NCBI GenBank assembly: GCA_023717525.1
Contig: JAMQPK010000220.1
Span: forward strand, 1 to 64,000
Source of the DNA: Vicinamibacterales bacterium
GTDB lineage: Bacteria; Acidobacteriota; Vicinamibacteria; Vicinamibacterales; JAMQPK01
Direction: 5' to 3'
Length of the DNA: 64,000 nucleotides
The notes below the pieces were generated by a model, which saw only the letters and a program-made list of their open reading frames with translations, was not told the origin of the DNA and ran no database searches. This document shows positions 1 to 8,976 of the stretch, piece after piece; the first letter of the stretch is position 1, and every line of letters starts with the position of its first letter. The position numbers and the translations under genes are program-made.

Positions 1-141
1 ACCGACCTCGATGACGGCAATCTGAAGATGACGACCGATTTCAGGCGCGTCTACGCGACGGTCATCAAGGAATGGCTCGGCTACGATCACGCCGAGCTCA
101 TTCTCAAGGGCCAGTTTGCGCCCCTGGGCGCGTTCGCGTGA
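1..141 (+). CDS. C-terminal fragment of a DUF1501-type protein (5' truncated by window edge)
   Basis: Frame 1 translates to TDLDDGNLKMTTDFRRVYATVIKEWLGYDHAELILKGQFAPLGAFA*, resembling the DUF1501 C-terminus (TTDFRxVYATxIxxWLG). Confidence 0.7.
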   Translation, partial: TDLDDGNLKMTTDFRRVYATVIKEWLGYDHAELILKGQFAPLGAFA

Positions 142-156
142 GGATGGCGAGTCGCG

Positions 157-705
157 TCACTGTCGAAGTTCCCGGATCGCATCACACCAGAGCTGCAGCG
201 TGAGGTCGCTTCGCTCCGGTGGGCCCACCACGTAAGGTCGTACCTCCTTGGCATATCGCGCACGCAGCAATTCGAGATCGAGCGGAATGGCTACACCGAG
301 GTATTTGATATCTTCGAGGTCGACGTCGGAGTTGCGTCCCAGCTTCGTCAAGGCCAGGTCGTGAGGTTCAAGAACCATCAGGCGAAGCCTGGCAAATGAC
401 CCGGCAAAGACTTCGGTCGCCCGTTCTTCGTACTGGTACGGAAGGCTCGCGACGGTGACCATTTGCAGATACACGCGGTATTTCTTGTGGAGGGGACTCC
501 CTTCGCCAGCCTGCGCGAGCAGTGGTGCCTTTGCGTCGCTGGGCGCGACCTCGCAGAGATCGATGTCCGCCGTGGGTCGTGGCAACCCGTACGTCAGCAT
601 GATCGCAAATCCTTCCAGGCAATAGAGGGCGACCGGCGCCGGGATGGCTGCATCGATCTCCGCGAGAAAGAATCGCCACGGCTTACCGATCTCCTCACTC
701 GGCAT
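157..705 (-). CDS. DUF6036-like nucleotidyltransferase (AbiEii/toxin-like)
   Basis: LEGFAIMLTYGLPRPTADIDL resembles the G-[GF]-A...G..R.T.DID nucleotidyltransferase motif; overlaps the 3' end of an XRE regulator gene. Confidence 0.65.
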   Translation of the reverse strand: MPSEEIGKPWRFFLAEIDAAIPAPVALYCLEGFAIMLTYGLPRPTADIDLCEVAPSDAKAPLLAQAGEGSPLHKKYRVYLQMVTVASLPYQYEERATEVFAGSFARLRLMVLEPHDLALTKLGRNSDVDLEDIKYLGVAIPLDLELLRARYAKEVRPYVVGPPERSDLTLQLWCDAIRELRQ

Positions 706-1372
706 ATCGGAGCGTTTCGGCCGTCATGCTCGTGAGCAGATTCCAATGCGCTGCGACTGCCGATCGATGAACCTGAAAATACTGGCGCTCGGCCGGCGTG
801 AGTCCTCGAGCGAGTGAATCCACTTTAGCCAGACGGGCGTCCTCAAGCGTCTGTTCCCACTTGGCGAATGCCGCGACAGGTGCCGCGAGGCCACGCGTCT
901 GCGCCAGGTCGCGCGCGAGACTCACAAGGAATCCGAGGCGGTTCTGGAGGTTCTCGTGCTTGGCGCGGTCTACCAGCCACTGCCAATCGAGGTTGGGATA
1001 GTGGAGCAGAACCCAAGGCAGCGCTTCCGTCAGGCGAGGCTCCAGGTGGTCCTGTCGGAGAGCCATCAGGAGCAGAGTCGCCGGGTTCCTGCGGTGCTTA
1101 GCGTTCGAGAGGTACGCAAACGGCGGGTAGCCCAATGCGCCCAGGCTCGCGGCGAACGCCTGAGGACGCAAGGCGGTCTCGTCTGTGAGAGGAAGCGTGC
1201 TGGCGGAGATGGTCGTGTACCTCGCGAGTCGAGTCACGACACGCGGCGGAACCCGCCGACGGCCATTTTCCAACAGTGAGAGATACGGCTGCGACACCCC
1301 GAGCTTGGCCGTGGCCTGCTGCTGGGTCCACTGCAAGCGTTTGCGTGTCTCGCGAAGTTCTCGGCCAGTCAT
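695..1372 (-). CDS. XRE-family HTH transcriptional regulator (antitoxin-like)
   Basis: N-terminal HTH: LRETRKRLQWTQQQATAKLGVSQPYLSLLENGRRRVPP. Confidence 0.85.
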   Translation of the reverse strand: MTGRELRETRKRLQWTQQQATAKLGVSQPYLSLLENGRRRVPPRVVTRLARYTTISASTLPLTDETALRPQAFAASLGALGYPPFAYLSNAKHRRNPATLLLMALRQDHLEPRLTEALPWVLLHYPNLDWQWLVDRAKHENLQNRLGFLVSLARDLAQTRGLAAPVAAFAKWEQTLEDARLAKVDSLARGLTPAERQYFQVHRSAVAAHWNLLTSMTAETLRYAE

Positions 1373-1378
1373 TTTGTG

Positions 1379-1399
1379 ATATTACACTTGTTGTAATAT
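1379..1399. promoter_or_regulatory. Perfect inverted repeat ATATTACA-CTTGT-TGTAATAT, probable autoregulatory operator
   Basis: 8-bp perfect arms, 5-nt spacer, beginning 7 bp upstream of the XRE start codon (1372, minus strand). Confidence 0.65.
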
Positions 1400-1453
1400 T
1401 CAAGTCAATCCGGCAGGCGGACGATAGGCATCGAGTATGGAAAGATACCCCCC

Positions 1454-3229
1454 ATGTTCGTGGTGCTCCATTTGCTCCTCAGCGCAGCTGTTGCGACAGC
1501 CTTCGCGTCGCAGTTCGGGTACACCATGCGCCCGATCGCCGCGCACGTTCTGCTCGTTGCGGAATGGGATCTCGCCCTTGTGGCTCTGATGAGCGTGTTC
1601 AGAGCCCGGCGGACCTATCGCTTCCTGATGGCGGTCACGTGCACGTTGCAGGCCTATCTATATCTGCTGCACGCGGTCAGCAATATTTTCTGGGGCCGGA
1701 ACATGACCGGGCATCTGGTGCTCGCCTTTGGGCCGACGGTCTGGTCGGGACGAGAACCGTTTCCGGTGGGGGCGATCGGTATCTCCGTTTTCGCTCTTGT
1801 GACCTTCGCCTTGATGACGGCGATCGTCGTTTTTGGTGGCCGCGCGCTCGACAACAGCCTGTCGTACGGCTTCAGGCGATTCCATTACACGCGCACTCTC
1901 GCTGCTGGTCTCGCGATGGCCGCACTGTTTGGCGCGACCATTCGCTGGGGCATCGAGAGCCGGAATGCACCGCTTTGGAATCAGGAGTTGATCGCAAGTT
2001 TCTTCCGGCCTGACGGATTTGCGTTCGAGCCCACCCCCCGCCGGTACGCCGTCGCGGAGCGAGATGCCGTTCTGCGCGCAACGTATCCGCATCGGTCGCC
2101 GCCGGCCAGCCGCAAGCACGTCGTCCTCATCATTGTCGATTCGTTGCGAGCCGATCGCATGCAGGTGTACGGATATTCCCGGCCTACAACACCATTTCTC
2201 TCGCAGCTGGTCCAGAGCGGGCGCATGAAGAAAGTGGGTGCGGCATTCTCCACTTGTTCGGAATCGTTCTGCGGCATCACGAGCACGCTCGCAAGCCGCG
2301 AATTCCTCGACATCAGCGCACACACGTTCGATCTCCAGGATGTGCTGCGGGATACGGGATATCAGACACGGTTTCTGTTGTCGGGCAACCACAGTGCGTG
2401 GAACGGACTGCCGCAGTTTTACCGCGCGAGCGCCGGAACGTTCTTCGATGGATCGCAGACACGCCGTTACACGATGGACGACGACCGCCTCGTGCTGGAA
2501 GGGCTCGAACGGGTGCCCACTGCGTCAGAAGATCAGCCGACGTTTTTCTACGTGCACCTCATGTCGACGCACTATCTTGGCGTGCAGTTCCCGGAGTCGC
2601 ACGTGTTCACGCGCCCCGACGACTCGATAAGCCCTGGGCTCGAGCCATACAAGATCCTCGAGAAACTGAACAAGCCGGACCGCTACGACGACAAAGTCCT
2701 CCAGGCCGACGGCATCATTCAGCAGCTCTTCGCCGCGTTGGCCGCAAAGCACTATCTCGATGATGCGATGGTGATCGTCACAGCCGATCACGGGGAGGGA
2801 CTGGGCGAGCGCCACTGGGCGCACGGTTGGGATCTCTACAACGAGGATATCCGGATCCCGATGCTGCTGTACGACATGCCCAAGGTCGAGTATCCGGATC
2901 TGGCGTTCGCCGCGCAGGTGGACATTGCACCGACGATTCTCGACAGGCTCGGGCTACCGATTCCGGCTTCGTGGCAAGGGCAGTCGCTGCTGGCGCCGGC
3001 CCGCAAGCGCTTCACGTACCACCAGACCTACTTCCTGCCCAATCGTTTCGCTGTTCTCTATCGCGACGAACGGGCGTTGTTCAAGTTCATCGCGACGCCG
3101 CAGTACGGCAAGGAAGAGCTGTACGACCTGACCGTCGATCATGGCGAGGTTCACAACCTGGTGACCGAACAGCCTGCGCTCACTGAACTCCTGCGCAACA
3201 AGGTGCGAGCATATCGGCTCGAGGAATGA
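1454..3229 (+). CDS. Membrane-anchored alkaline phosphatase superfamily hydrolase/transferase (sulfatase / phosphoglycerol-transferase-like)
   Basis: N-terminal TM helices, then VVLIIVDSLRADRMQVYGYSRPTTPFLSQL, TADHGEGLGERHWAHGWDLYNEDIRIPML. Confidence 0.85.
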   Translation: MFVVLHLLLSAAVATAFASQFGYTMRPIAAHVLLVAEWDLALVALMSVFRARRTYRFLMAVTCTLQAYLYLLHAVSNIFWGRNMTGHLVLAFGPTVWSGREPFPVGAIGISVFALVTFALMTAIVVFGGRALDNSLSYGFRRFHYTRTLAAGLAMAALFGATIRWGIESRNAPLWNQELIASFFRPDGFAFEPTPRRYAVAERDAVLRATYPHRSPPASRKHVVLIIVDSLRADRMQVYGYSRPTTPFLSQLVQSGRMKKVGAAFSTCSESFCGITSTLASREFLDISAHTFDLQDVLRDTGYQTRFLLSGNHSAWNGLPQFYRASAGTFFDGSQTRRYTMDDDRLVLEGLERVPTASEDQPTFFYVHLMSTHYLGVQFPESHVFTRPDDSISPGLEPYKILEKLNKPDRYDDKVLQADGIIQQLFAALAAKHYLDDAMVIVTADHGEGLGERHWAHGWDLYNEDIRIPMLLYDMPKVEYPDLAFAAQVDIAPTILDRLGLPIPASWQGQSLLAPARKRFTYHQTYFLPNRFAVLYRDERALFKFIATPQYGKEELYDLTVDHGEVHNLVTEQPALTELLRNKVRAYRLEE

Positions 3230-3238
3230 GCGCGGATC

Positions 3239-3778
3239 TTGAGCGCTGACCTGTCGCATCGGCTCGCTGCGATGGCAGACCTCAGCGAACTGAGGACACT
3301 GATGGCGGCTTCCATCCGTGCGCTCCTCGGAGCGTACTTGGATGGGGCGCGCGTCGAAGCATCATTCGAATTCATGGGGGTCGATACTCAGCTTATCGAG
3401 GATGGAACCTATTTTGTGGTCGAGTGCGAGCATCGAATCGCAGGGTGTGGTGGTTGGAGCCGTCGCGCGACGCTCTTTGGTGGCGACCATTCGGAGGGCC
3501 GCGACGCGCGTCTCCTTGATCCCGCGACCGAGCCGGCTCGCGTGCGCGCCATGTACACACACCCGGACTTCACGAGGCTCGGGATTGGGCGACTCGTTCT
3601 TTCGTTGTGTGAGTCCGCTGCGGCGCGAGAGGGGTTTCGCTCGATGGAGCTGATGGCCACGGTTGCGGGCGAGCCGCTCTATGCGGCATGCGGCTTCTCG
3701 GTTCTCGAGCGGGTCGAGGTGCCCACATCGCAGGGTGTGACTGTCCCGGGCGCCCGCATGGCGAAGCTCATCTCGTGA
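3239..3778 (+). CDS. GNAT family N-acetyltransferase
   Basis: VRAMYTHPDFTRLGIGRLVLSLCESAAAREGFRSMELMATVAGEPLYAACGF. Confidence 0.85.
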   Translation: MSADLSHRLAAMADLSELRTLMAASIRALLGAYLDGARVEASFEFMGVDTQLIEDGTYFVVECEHRIAGCGGWSRRATLFGGDHSEGRDARLLDPATEPARVRAMYTHPDFTRLGIGRLVLSLCESAAAREGFRSMELMATVAGEPLYAACGFSVLERVEVPTSQGVTVPGARMAKLIS

Positions 3779-4443
3779 AGCGCTGGGAATTGCTCGGTGA
3801 AGCGCGGACACCGGACGGCAGTCTGATGGCGCTGATGCGGCGCGACCGCGAGCATGTGATTCTCGCCAACGGCAAGCCGCTGATGTCGAGCCTGATGCAC
3901 GGTTCGGAGGAGGCGCTCGCCACGGCCGCCTGCGAACGTGCTCGGACGCTTGTGCATCCGTGTGTGCTCGTCGGCGGTCTGGGGATGGGGTTCACGCTTC
4001 GCGCGGCACTCGATCTGCTTCCACCCGATGCCACCGTTGTCGTGGCCGAACTGCTGCCGGCTGTCGTGGAGTGGAATCGTGGTCCTCTCGCGCCTCTTGC
4101 CGGTGCACCGTTGAAGGACAGGCGAGTGCAGGTCGTCCCGGGCGACGTTGCCGCTGAGTTGCAGTCGAGCCAGAACCGGTTCGACGTCGCGCTGCTCGAC
4201 GTAGACAATGGGCCATCGGCATTCACCGAATCTGCCAACGCGTGGCTCTACACGGACCCAGGTCTTGTCGCTGCGCGAAAGGCCCTGAAGAAAAGCGGTG
4301 TGCTGGCCATCTGGTCGGCCCGGGACGATCGCAAGTTCGAGCAGCGCTTGCGCTACAACGGGTTTACAGTGGAAGTCACTCGCGTGCGCGCTCGCTTGAA
4401 GCGAGGCGGCCCGCGCCACACAATCTTTCTGGGGCACAAATAG
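3775..4443 (+). CDS. Spermidine synthase-like SAM-dependent enzyme
   Basis: GTG start at 3775 overlapping the GNAT stop; GGLGMGFTLRAALDLLPPDATVVVAELLPAVVEWNRG, DVALLDVDNGP. Confidence 0.8.
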   Translation: MKRWELLGEARTPDGSLMALMRRDREHVILANGKPLMSSLMHGSEEALATAACERARTLVHPCVLVGGLGMGFTLRAALDLLPPDATVVVAELLPAVVEWNRGPLAPLAGAPLKDRRVQVVPGDVAAELQSSQNRFDVALLDVDNGPSAFTESANAWLYTDPGLVAARKALKKSGVLAIWSARDDRKFEQRLRYNGFTVEVTRVRARLKRGGPRHTIFLGHK

Positions 4444-4449
4444 CGCGTC

Positions 4450-5418
4450 TCACACCAGATCCATCCGTTCGAACTCGCCCGCCATCGCAAACCGAATGTT
4501 CTGCAATGCCCGCTCCGCAATGCCGCGGTTGGATTCCACCGTGTTGCTGCCGACGTGCGGAGTCAGCACGACGTTCGGCAGCGATCGCAGGTCGCCGCTG
4601 CCTTCCGCCGGAACATAAGGCTCGCGTGCAAACACGTCGAGCGCAGCGCCTGCGATGCGACCCGCGGAAAGGGATTCGAAGAGGGCGGCTTCAACCACGA
4701 CAGCGCCTCGCGCGGTATTAATCAGCCAGGCGCGATCGCTCAGCAAGGCGAGCCGCTCGCGGTTGATGAACCCGATCGTATCTGGCCTGGCGGGCATGTG
4801 CAGGCTGACGAAATCCGCGCCGCGCACCGCGGCGGCAAAATCGTTCGTCACCAGCTCGAAATGGTCGAGGCCTTTCGGCGCTGGCGCATCCGGCCTGGTG
4901 CACCCCGTGACGTGCATCCCATAGCCGAGCGCGGCAATGCGGGCGACGGCGCGTCCAATCCCACCGCAACCGATCACCGCGAGCCGTTTGCCGTGTAAGT
5001 CATTTCCAGCGGCCGCATTCCACGTGCCGGTTTCCATGGCGCCCAGCGCGACAACCAGCCTTCTTGACGCGGCTGCGATGAGCAGCATCGTGTGCTCCGC
5101 AACCGACTGGTTTAGGACATCGGGTGTATTGGTGCAGAAGAGCCGTGCAGCCGTGGCCCTCGTCTTATCGATGCCGTCGTGGCCTACACCAAAGCGCGCG
5201 ATGACGCCACCGGCGGGCAGGGCGTCGTAGAGGGGCCCCGAGTAGTGACGTCCTCCGACGATGACGAATCGCGCCTGAAAATCGTGAATGGCTGCCGCGA
5301 GTGCGTGTTCATCAGAAGGGGCAGGCCGGCATTCCAGCCCCGTGGCCGCCAGGAAACAGTCTTCGCCCTTGCGGTACTCCGGTTCGGTTACCAGCACAGT
5401 CGGTTTTGAGTCCGGCAT
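4450..5418 (-). CDS. D-2-hydroxyacid / phosphoglycerate dehydrogenase-like protein
   Basis: GKRLAVIGCGGIGRAVARIAALGYGMHVTGC NAD-binding motif; INTARGAVVVEAAL; LTPHVGSNTVE. Confidence 0.9.
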   Translation of the reverse strand: MPDSKPTVLVTEPEYRKGEDCFLAATGLECRPAPSDEHALAAAIHDFQARFVIVGGRHYSGPLYDALPAGGVIARFGVGHDGIDKTRATAARLFCTNTPDVLNQSVAEHTMLLIAAASRRLVVALGAMETGTWNAAAGNDLHGKRLAVIGCGGIGRAVARIAALGYGMHVTGCTRPDAPAPKGLDHFELVTNDFAAAVRGADFVSLHMPARPDTIGFINRERLALLSDRAWLINTARGAVVVEAALFESLSAGRIAGAALDVFAREPYVPAEGSGDLRSLPNVVLTPHVGSNTVESNRGIAERALQNIRFAMAGEFERMDLV

Positions 5419-5477
5419 ATCGCTTCAGAATCTACCATTGACGTTGCGCTCCGCTGGCTCATATTCTGCCGCCACCA

Positions 5478-6716
5478 ATGCCAGTCCGCCGGAAGGTCCT
5501 CGCGATGACGATGGCGTTGGCGGCCATTACCTATCTCGATCGCGTTGCCATTGGGGTGACGCGGCCCTACATTGCGCGCGACCTCGACCTCACACCCACG
5601 CAAATGGGATACGTGTTCAGCGCGTTCTATCTGTCGTACGCGCTGTTCGAGATCCCCACGGGCTGGTGGGGAGACAAAGTCGGCCCGAGGAAGGTCCTCA
5701 CCCGCGTCGTCTGCTGGTGGTCGGTCTTCACCGTGCTGACGGGCTTCTCATTCAGCTATTGGTCGCTGTTGGGTATCCGTTTCCTGTTCGGAGCGGGCGA
5801 GGCTGGCGCGTGGCCGAATGTGGCGCGTACGTTTTCGCGCTGGTTCCCGCGTCGCGATCGCGGCACGGTGCAAGGCACATTCTTCATGGGCGCGCACCTC
5901 GCCGGCGGGCTCACGCCCCTGCTCGCGACAGCGTTGCTGGCGTACATGGATTGGCGGACGTTGTTCGGCGTCTTCGGATCGGTGGGGTTTCTTTGGGCGC
6001 TCGTGTGGTATCGATGGTTTCGTGACACACCAGCGGAGCATCCGGCCGTCAGTGCCGATGAGCGCGCGTTCATCGAGGACGGAATTGTCGTCGACCTTCG
6101 TCCGCTTGAAAAGACGCAATGGAAGAGCTTGCTGGCCAACCGCACGGTGGTCTGCCTCTGCCTGATGTACTTCACGCAGACGTTCGGCAATGCGTTCTAT
6201 GTCACCTGGTTGCCCACAACTCTGGCGTCGCGCGGCCTGTCGGTTAGGACGGCAGCAATCCTCTCCGGTTTGCCACTGACGCTGAGCGTGGTCGCCGATC
6301 TCGCGGGTGGCTTCACAACCGATGTGACGGCGAGACGGCTCGGCCTTCGCCTCGGCCGTATCATCGTCGGCGCGGGCGCGCTTACTGCGGCTGGCCTGTT
6401 TACGATTGCCGCCGCGGTAGCAGATTCCCCGGTTGTCGCTGCCGTGCTGATTGCTCTTGGAGGGGCGGCGTCGAACTTCCTGCTCGGGGCCGCGTGGAGC
6501 ACCTGCATCGACATCGGCCGCCGGCGTGCCGGCGCGGTAAGCGGTGCGATGAACACGTCGGGCCAGGTGGGGGCGATATTCAGCCCGATTCTCATCGCGT
6601 TCGTGGCGCAGCGATTTGCGAGTCCGAACGCTTCGCTGTATCTCACGGGCGTGCTGTTCCTGATGGGTGCTGTATGCTGGTTGTGGGTCGATCCCACCAA
6701 GCCTGTTTCCGACTGA
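5478..6716 (+). CDS. MFS transporter (anion:cation symporter-like)
   Basis: 12-TM pattern; YLDRVAIGVTRPYIARDLDLTPTQMGYVFSAFYLSYALFEIPTGWWGDKVGPRKVL. Confidence 0.9.
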   Translation: MPVRRKVLAMTMALAAITYLDRVAIGVTRPYIARDLDLTPTQMGYVFSAFYLSYALFEIPTGWWGDKVGPRKVLTRVVCWWSVFTVLTGFSFSYWSLLGIRFLFGAGEAGAWPNVARTFSRWFPRRDRGTVQGTFFMGAHLAGGLTPLLATALLAYMDWRTLFGVFGSVGFLWALVWYRWFRDTPAEHPAVSADERAFIEDGIVVDLRPLEKTQWKSLLANRTVVCLCLMYFTQTFGNAFYVTWLPTTLASRGLSVRTAAILSGLPLTLSVVADLAGGFTTDVTARRLGLRLGRIIVGAGALTAAGLFTIAAAVADSPVVAAVLIALGGAASNFLLGAAWSTCIDIGRRRAGAVSGAMNTSGQVGAIFSPILIAFVAQRFASPNASLYLTGVLFLMGAVCWLWVDPTKPVSD

Positions 6717-6749
6717 GTCGATGCTGTTCGATGTTGCAAAGAAGGCAAA

Positions 6750-7205
6750 ATGACAAATCTTGAATCAAGCTCTCCACTCCAGGACGAAACCGCGCTTCGC
6801 TGGAGCGCCCTCGAGCGCGAACGCGAACCCTGTATCGTCGTTTCCGAGCGTATGGAACTTGTGTACCTCAATGCAGCAGCCCGTCAGCTGGCGCCCGGCG
6901 TGTGGTTTGGCAAACGTTGTTTCGAAGTGCTTCCGAATGTCGATGAAAGCTGCGCATTGCACTGCCCGAAGATCCGCGCAGTTACTGAATCGCCAGACGT
7001 CGTCTACTGCGAGGAGACCATCGGAACGCGAGAGAGCGACCAACAGGGCTTCGGGGTTGGACTGATTCCGCTGGGACCAGGCGGCGACACCCCAGCTCGC
7101 GCCATTCTGCTGCTGCGGGCCAAGGATGGCAGCGACGACAGTGTGTTTCAGGGGCAACTGCTACAGGATGCGAAGAGCCTCGCGAAGCGAATTAGTTCGA
7201 CGTGA
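6750..7205 (+). CDS. Stand-alone PAS-domain protein
   Basis: PAS-like core EPCIVVSERMELVYLNAAARQL...GKRCFEVLPNVDESCALHCPKI. Confidence 0.65.
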   Translation: MTNLESSSPLQDETALRWSALEREREPCIVVSERMELVYLNAAARQLAPGVWFGKRCFEVLPNVDESCALHCPKIRAVTESPDVVYCEETIGTRESDQQGFGVGLIPLGPGGDTPARAILLLRAKDGSDDSVFQGQLLQDAKSLAKRISST

Positions 7206-8859
7206 TTCTCAGGTTGGTCGGTGGGCCGGGCGGGGTCGAGCCGCGCGGGACGACCAGGAGCGTCACACTTTGAGGTGGGAGTGACAGCGTCATGCCGCCG
7301 CCGCTCACGCTGACATCTGCTAGTCGCGTAATGCTGTTCGCCGCGGTCAACTGCCACACTTGTGCCGCGGCGCCACTCTGAAGATTTGCGATGTTGATGA
7401 CAGCGGTTGTGTTGGCTGACAGGTACTTGCAGACAATCATCACGGTGACGGCCCCGTCTAGTGACCGCTGCGCCGCGAAGGCGGAAACGTTGTCGGGGTT
7501 TGGTGTCGTCGCGGCGATGCTCGTCTCGCCAAACGTCGACTTGCTTCCGTCATAGTTTCGGTAGAGCTTCATGGCTTTATAGGTAGGCGTGCCCGTTGCA
7601 GGCGTCGTCCATCGCGCGGCCATGTCCAACCCTTCGCGTCCAAAGATTCCGAAGATGTCGGCCTGTGCCGTCGCGCCGTTGATGTGATTCTCCGCGCCCC
7701 AGTTGTATTCAGTGACACCCGTCTGCGTACCGGGGTAGTAGGTGTTCACCCAGTTCTTCAGACGTCGAACCAGCTGGACGCGATCGCCGATCCACGATTC
7801 GTCGACGTAGCCCGGATCCCACAGCGAACGCGTCGATCGATTGCGGCGCAGCTGCATCGCGCTCGAGACGTCGTCGCTGAACTCTCCACCCTGCGGATAG
7901 TAGTGGACCGTGAAAATGTCGAGGAGACGCGTTCCGGCCGTCGTGCTGGCCTGGCGCAATGCAGTGAGAAGCCAGGGCAGATAGTCGGCCCCGCCGTGAT
8001 TATTTCGATCCGGAAGATTGCCCCAACCGTTTGCGCCGCCGTACTGCTGATCGAAGCCGCTGAACAGATAGCCGCTCCAGCCCCACTCCTCGGGTCCGAC
8101 TACCGACGCAGATGGGTCGATCGCCTTGATCCTCCCCGCGTACTCGACCATCTTGTTCCTGACTTCATCCATCGTTGCACCAGTGGGATGCACGTCGCGA
8201 TGTGTGCTGTGCCAGATGCTTGGCTCGTTGTCGAGAATGTAGTAACGGAGGCCACCGCTTGCCTGAGTACCCCAGCGTGCAACAAGGTGTTGCACCCAGC
8301 CCTGCTGAAATAGCGAGGTTGACGGTACGTTGGCATCGTTCGGATCGTTTCCCGCGACGAACTGGCCGTTTGTGCGCACACCGTTTCCGGCGTCTGGAAA
8401 CCACTGCCAGTCGTTGCCGGTTTGCGCGCCGTATTTCGCAATGGAAAAGCCGGCCAGCTTTCCCCGATTGGGGCCTACCTTGGCGACCCAATCCACCAAC
8501 GGGATGGTCAACATTGGTTGCGCGCCGGCAGACCGTGCGTTCGCGATGAACGTGTCACCTCTCTCGCCTGCCGTGGCGCTGCTGTCGCCGATGCTCTGAA
8601 AGTACCAATCGTTGCCGCGATTGTCGGCATTCAACTGCCAGTTGTACCGCGTCGTGTTGTTGCCGCCGTTCCGGTTCAGCGGTGTATTCAGATCGTTCAG
8701 CTGCGCGGTCGTGGCATGCGCAACGCCGTAGACGTTTGGGTTGATCGCGTGGCGCCCAACCGCGGTGTCGACGTTGATGCTCACGCCCGGATTCTGGGCG
8801 TGAACCGGGCGTGCCCAGGCGAGCAGAATCAGAACGAGCAGGCCGTTGCGCGCACGCAT
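7192..8859 (-). CDS. Secreted glycoside hydrolase family 44 protein
   Basis: ATG at 8859 gives signal peptide MRARNGLLVLILLAWARPVHAQ. GH44-like NGGNNTTRYNWQLNADNRGNDWYFQS, YYILDNEPSIWHSTHRDVHP, GVTEYNWG. Confidence 0.88.
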   Translation of the reverse strand: MRARNGLLVLILLAWARPVHAQNPGVSINVDTAVGRHAINPNVYGVAHATTAQLNDLNTPLNRNGGNNTTRYNWQLNADNRGNDWYFQSIGDSSATAGERGDTFIANARSAGAQPMLTIPLVDWVAKVGPNRGKLAGFSIAKYGAQTGNDWQWFPDAGNGVRTNGQFVAGNDPNDANVPSTSLFQQGWVQHLVARWGTQASGGLRYYILDNEPSIWHSTHRDVHPTGATMDEVRNKMVEYAGRIKAIDPSASVVGPEEWGWSGYLFSGFDQQYGGANGWGNLPDRNNHGGADYLPWLLTALRQASTTAGTRLLDIFTVHYYPQGGEFSDDVSSAMQLRRNRSTRSLWDPGYVDESWIGDRVQLVRRLKNWVNTYYPGTQTGVTEYNWGAENHINGATAQADIFGIFGREGLDMAARWTTPATGTPTYKAMKLYRNYDGSKSTFGETSIAATTPNPDNVSAFAAQRSLDGAVTVMIVCKYLSANTTAVINIANLQSGAAAQVWQLTAANSITRLADVSVSGGGMTLSLPPQSVTLLVVPRGSTPPGPPTNLRITSN

Positions 8860-8875
8860 GCTTGCGCGGGTAGGA

Positions 8876-8890
8876 GGCACGATCCGTGCC
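8876..8890. promoter_or_regulatory. Inverted repeat GGCACG-ATC-CGTGCC upstream of the GH44 gene
   Basis: Perfect 6-bp arms, 3-nt spacer, 17 bp upstream of the preferred ATG. Confidence 0.35.
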
Positions 8891-8976
8891 GGTTCGAAGC
8901 TCGCGTCATCTTGCCGGGTCTTGAGGGCCGCAACGGACTTGCGGCATCGCGGAACGTCGCTGGATTTACAAAACCG

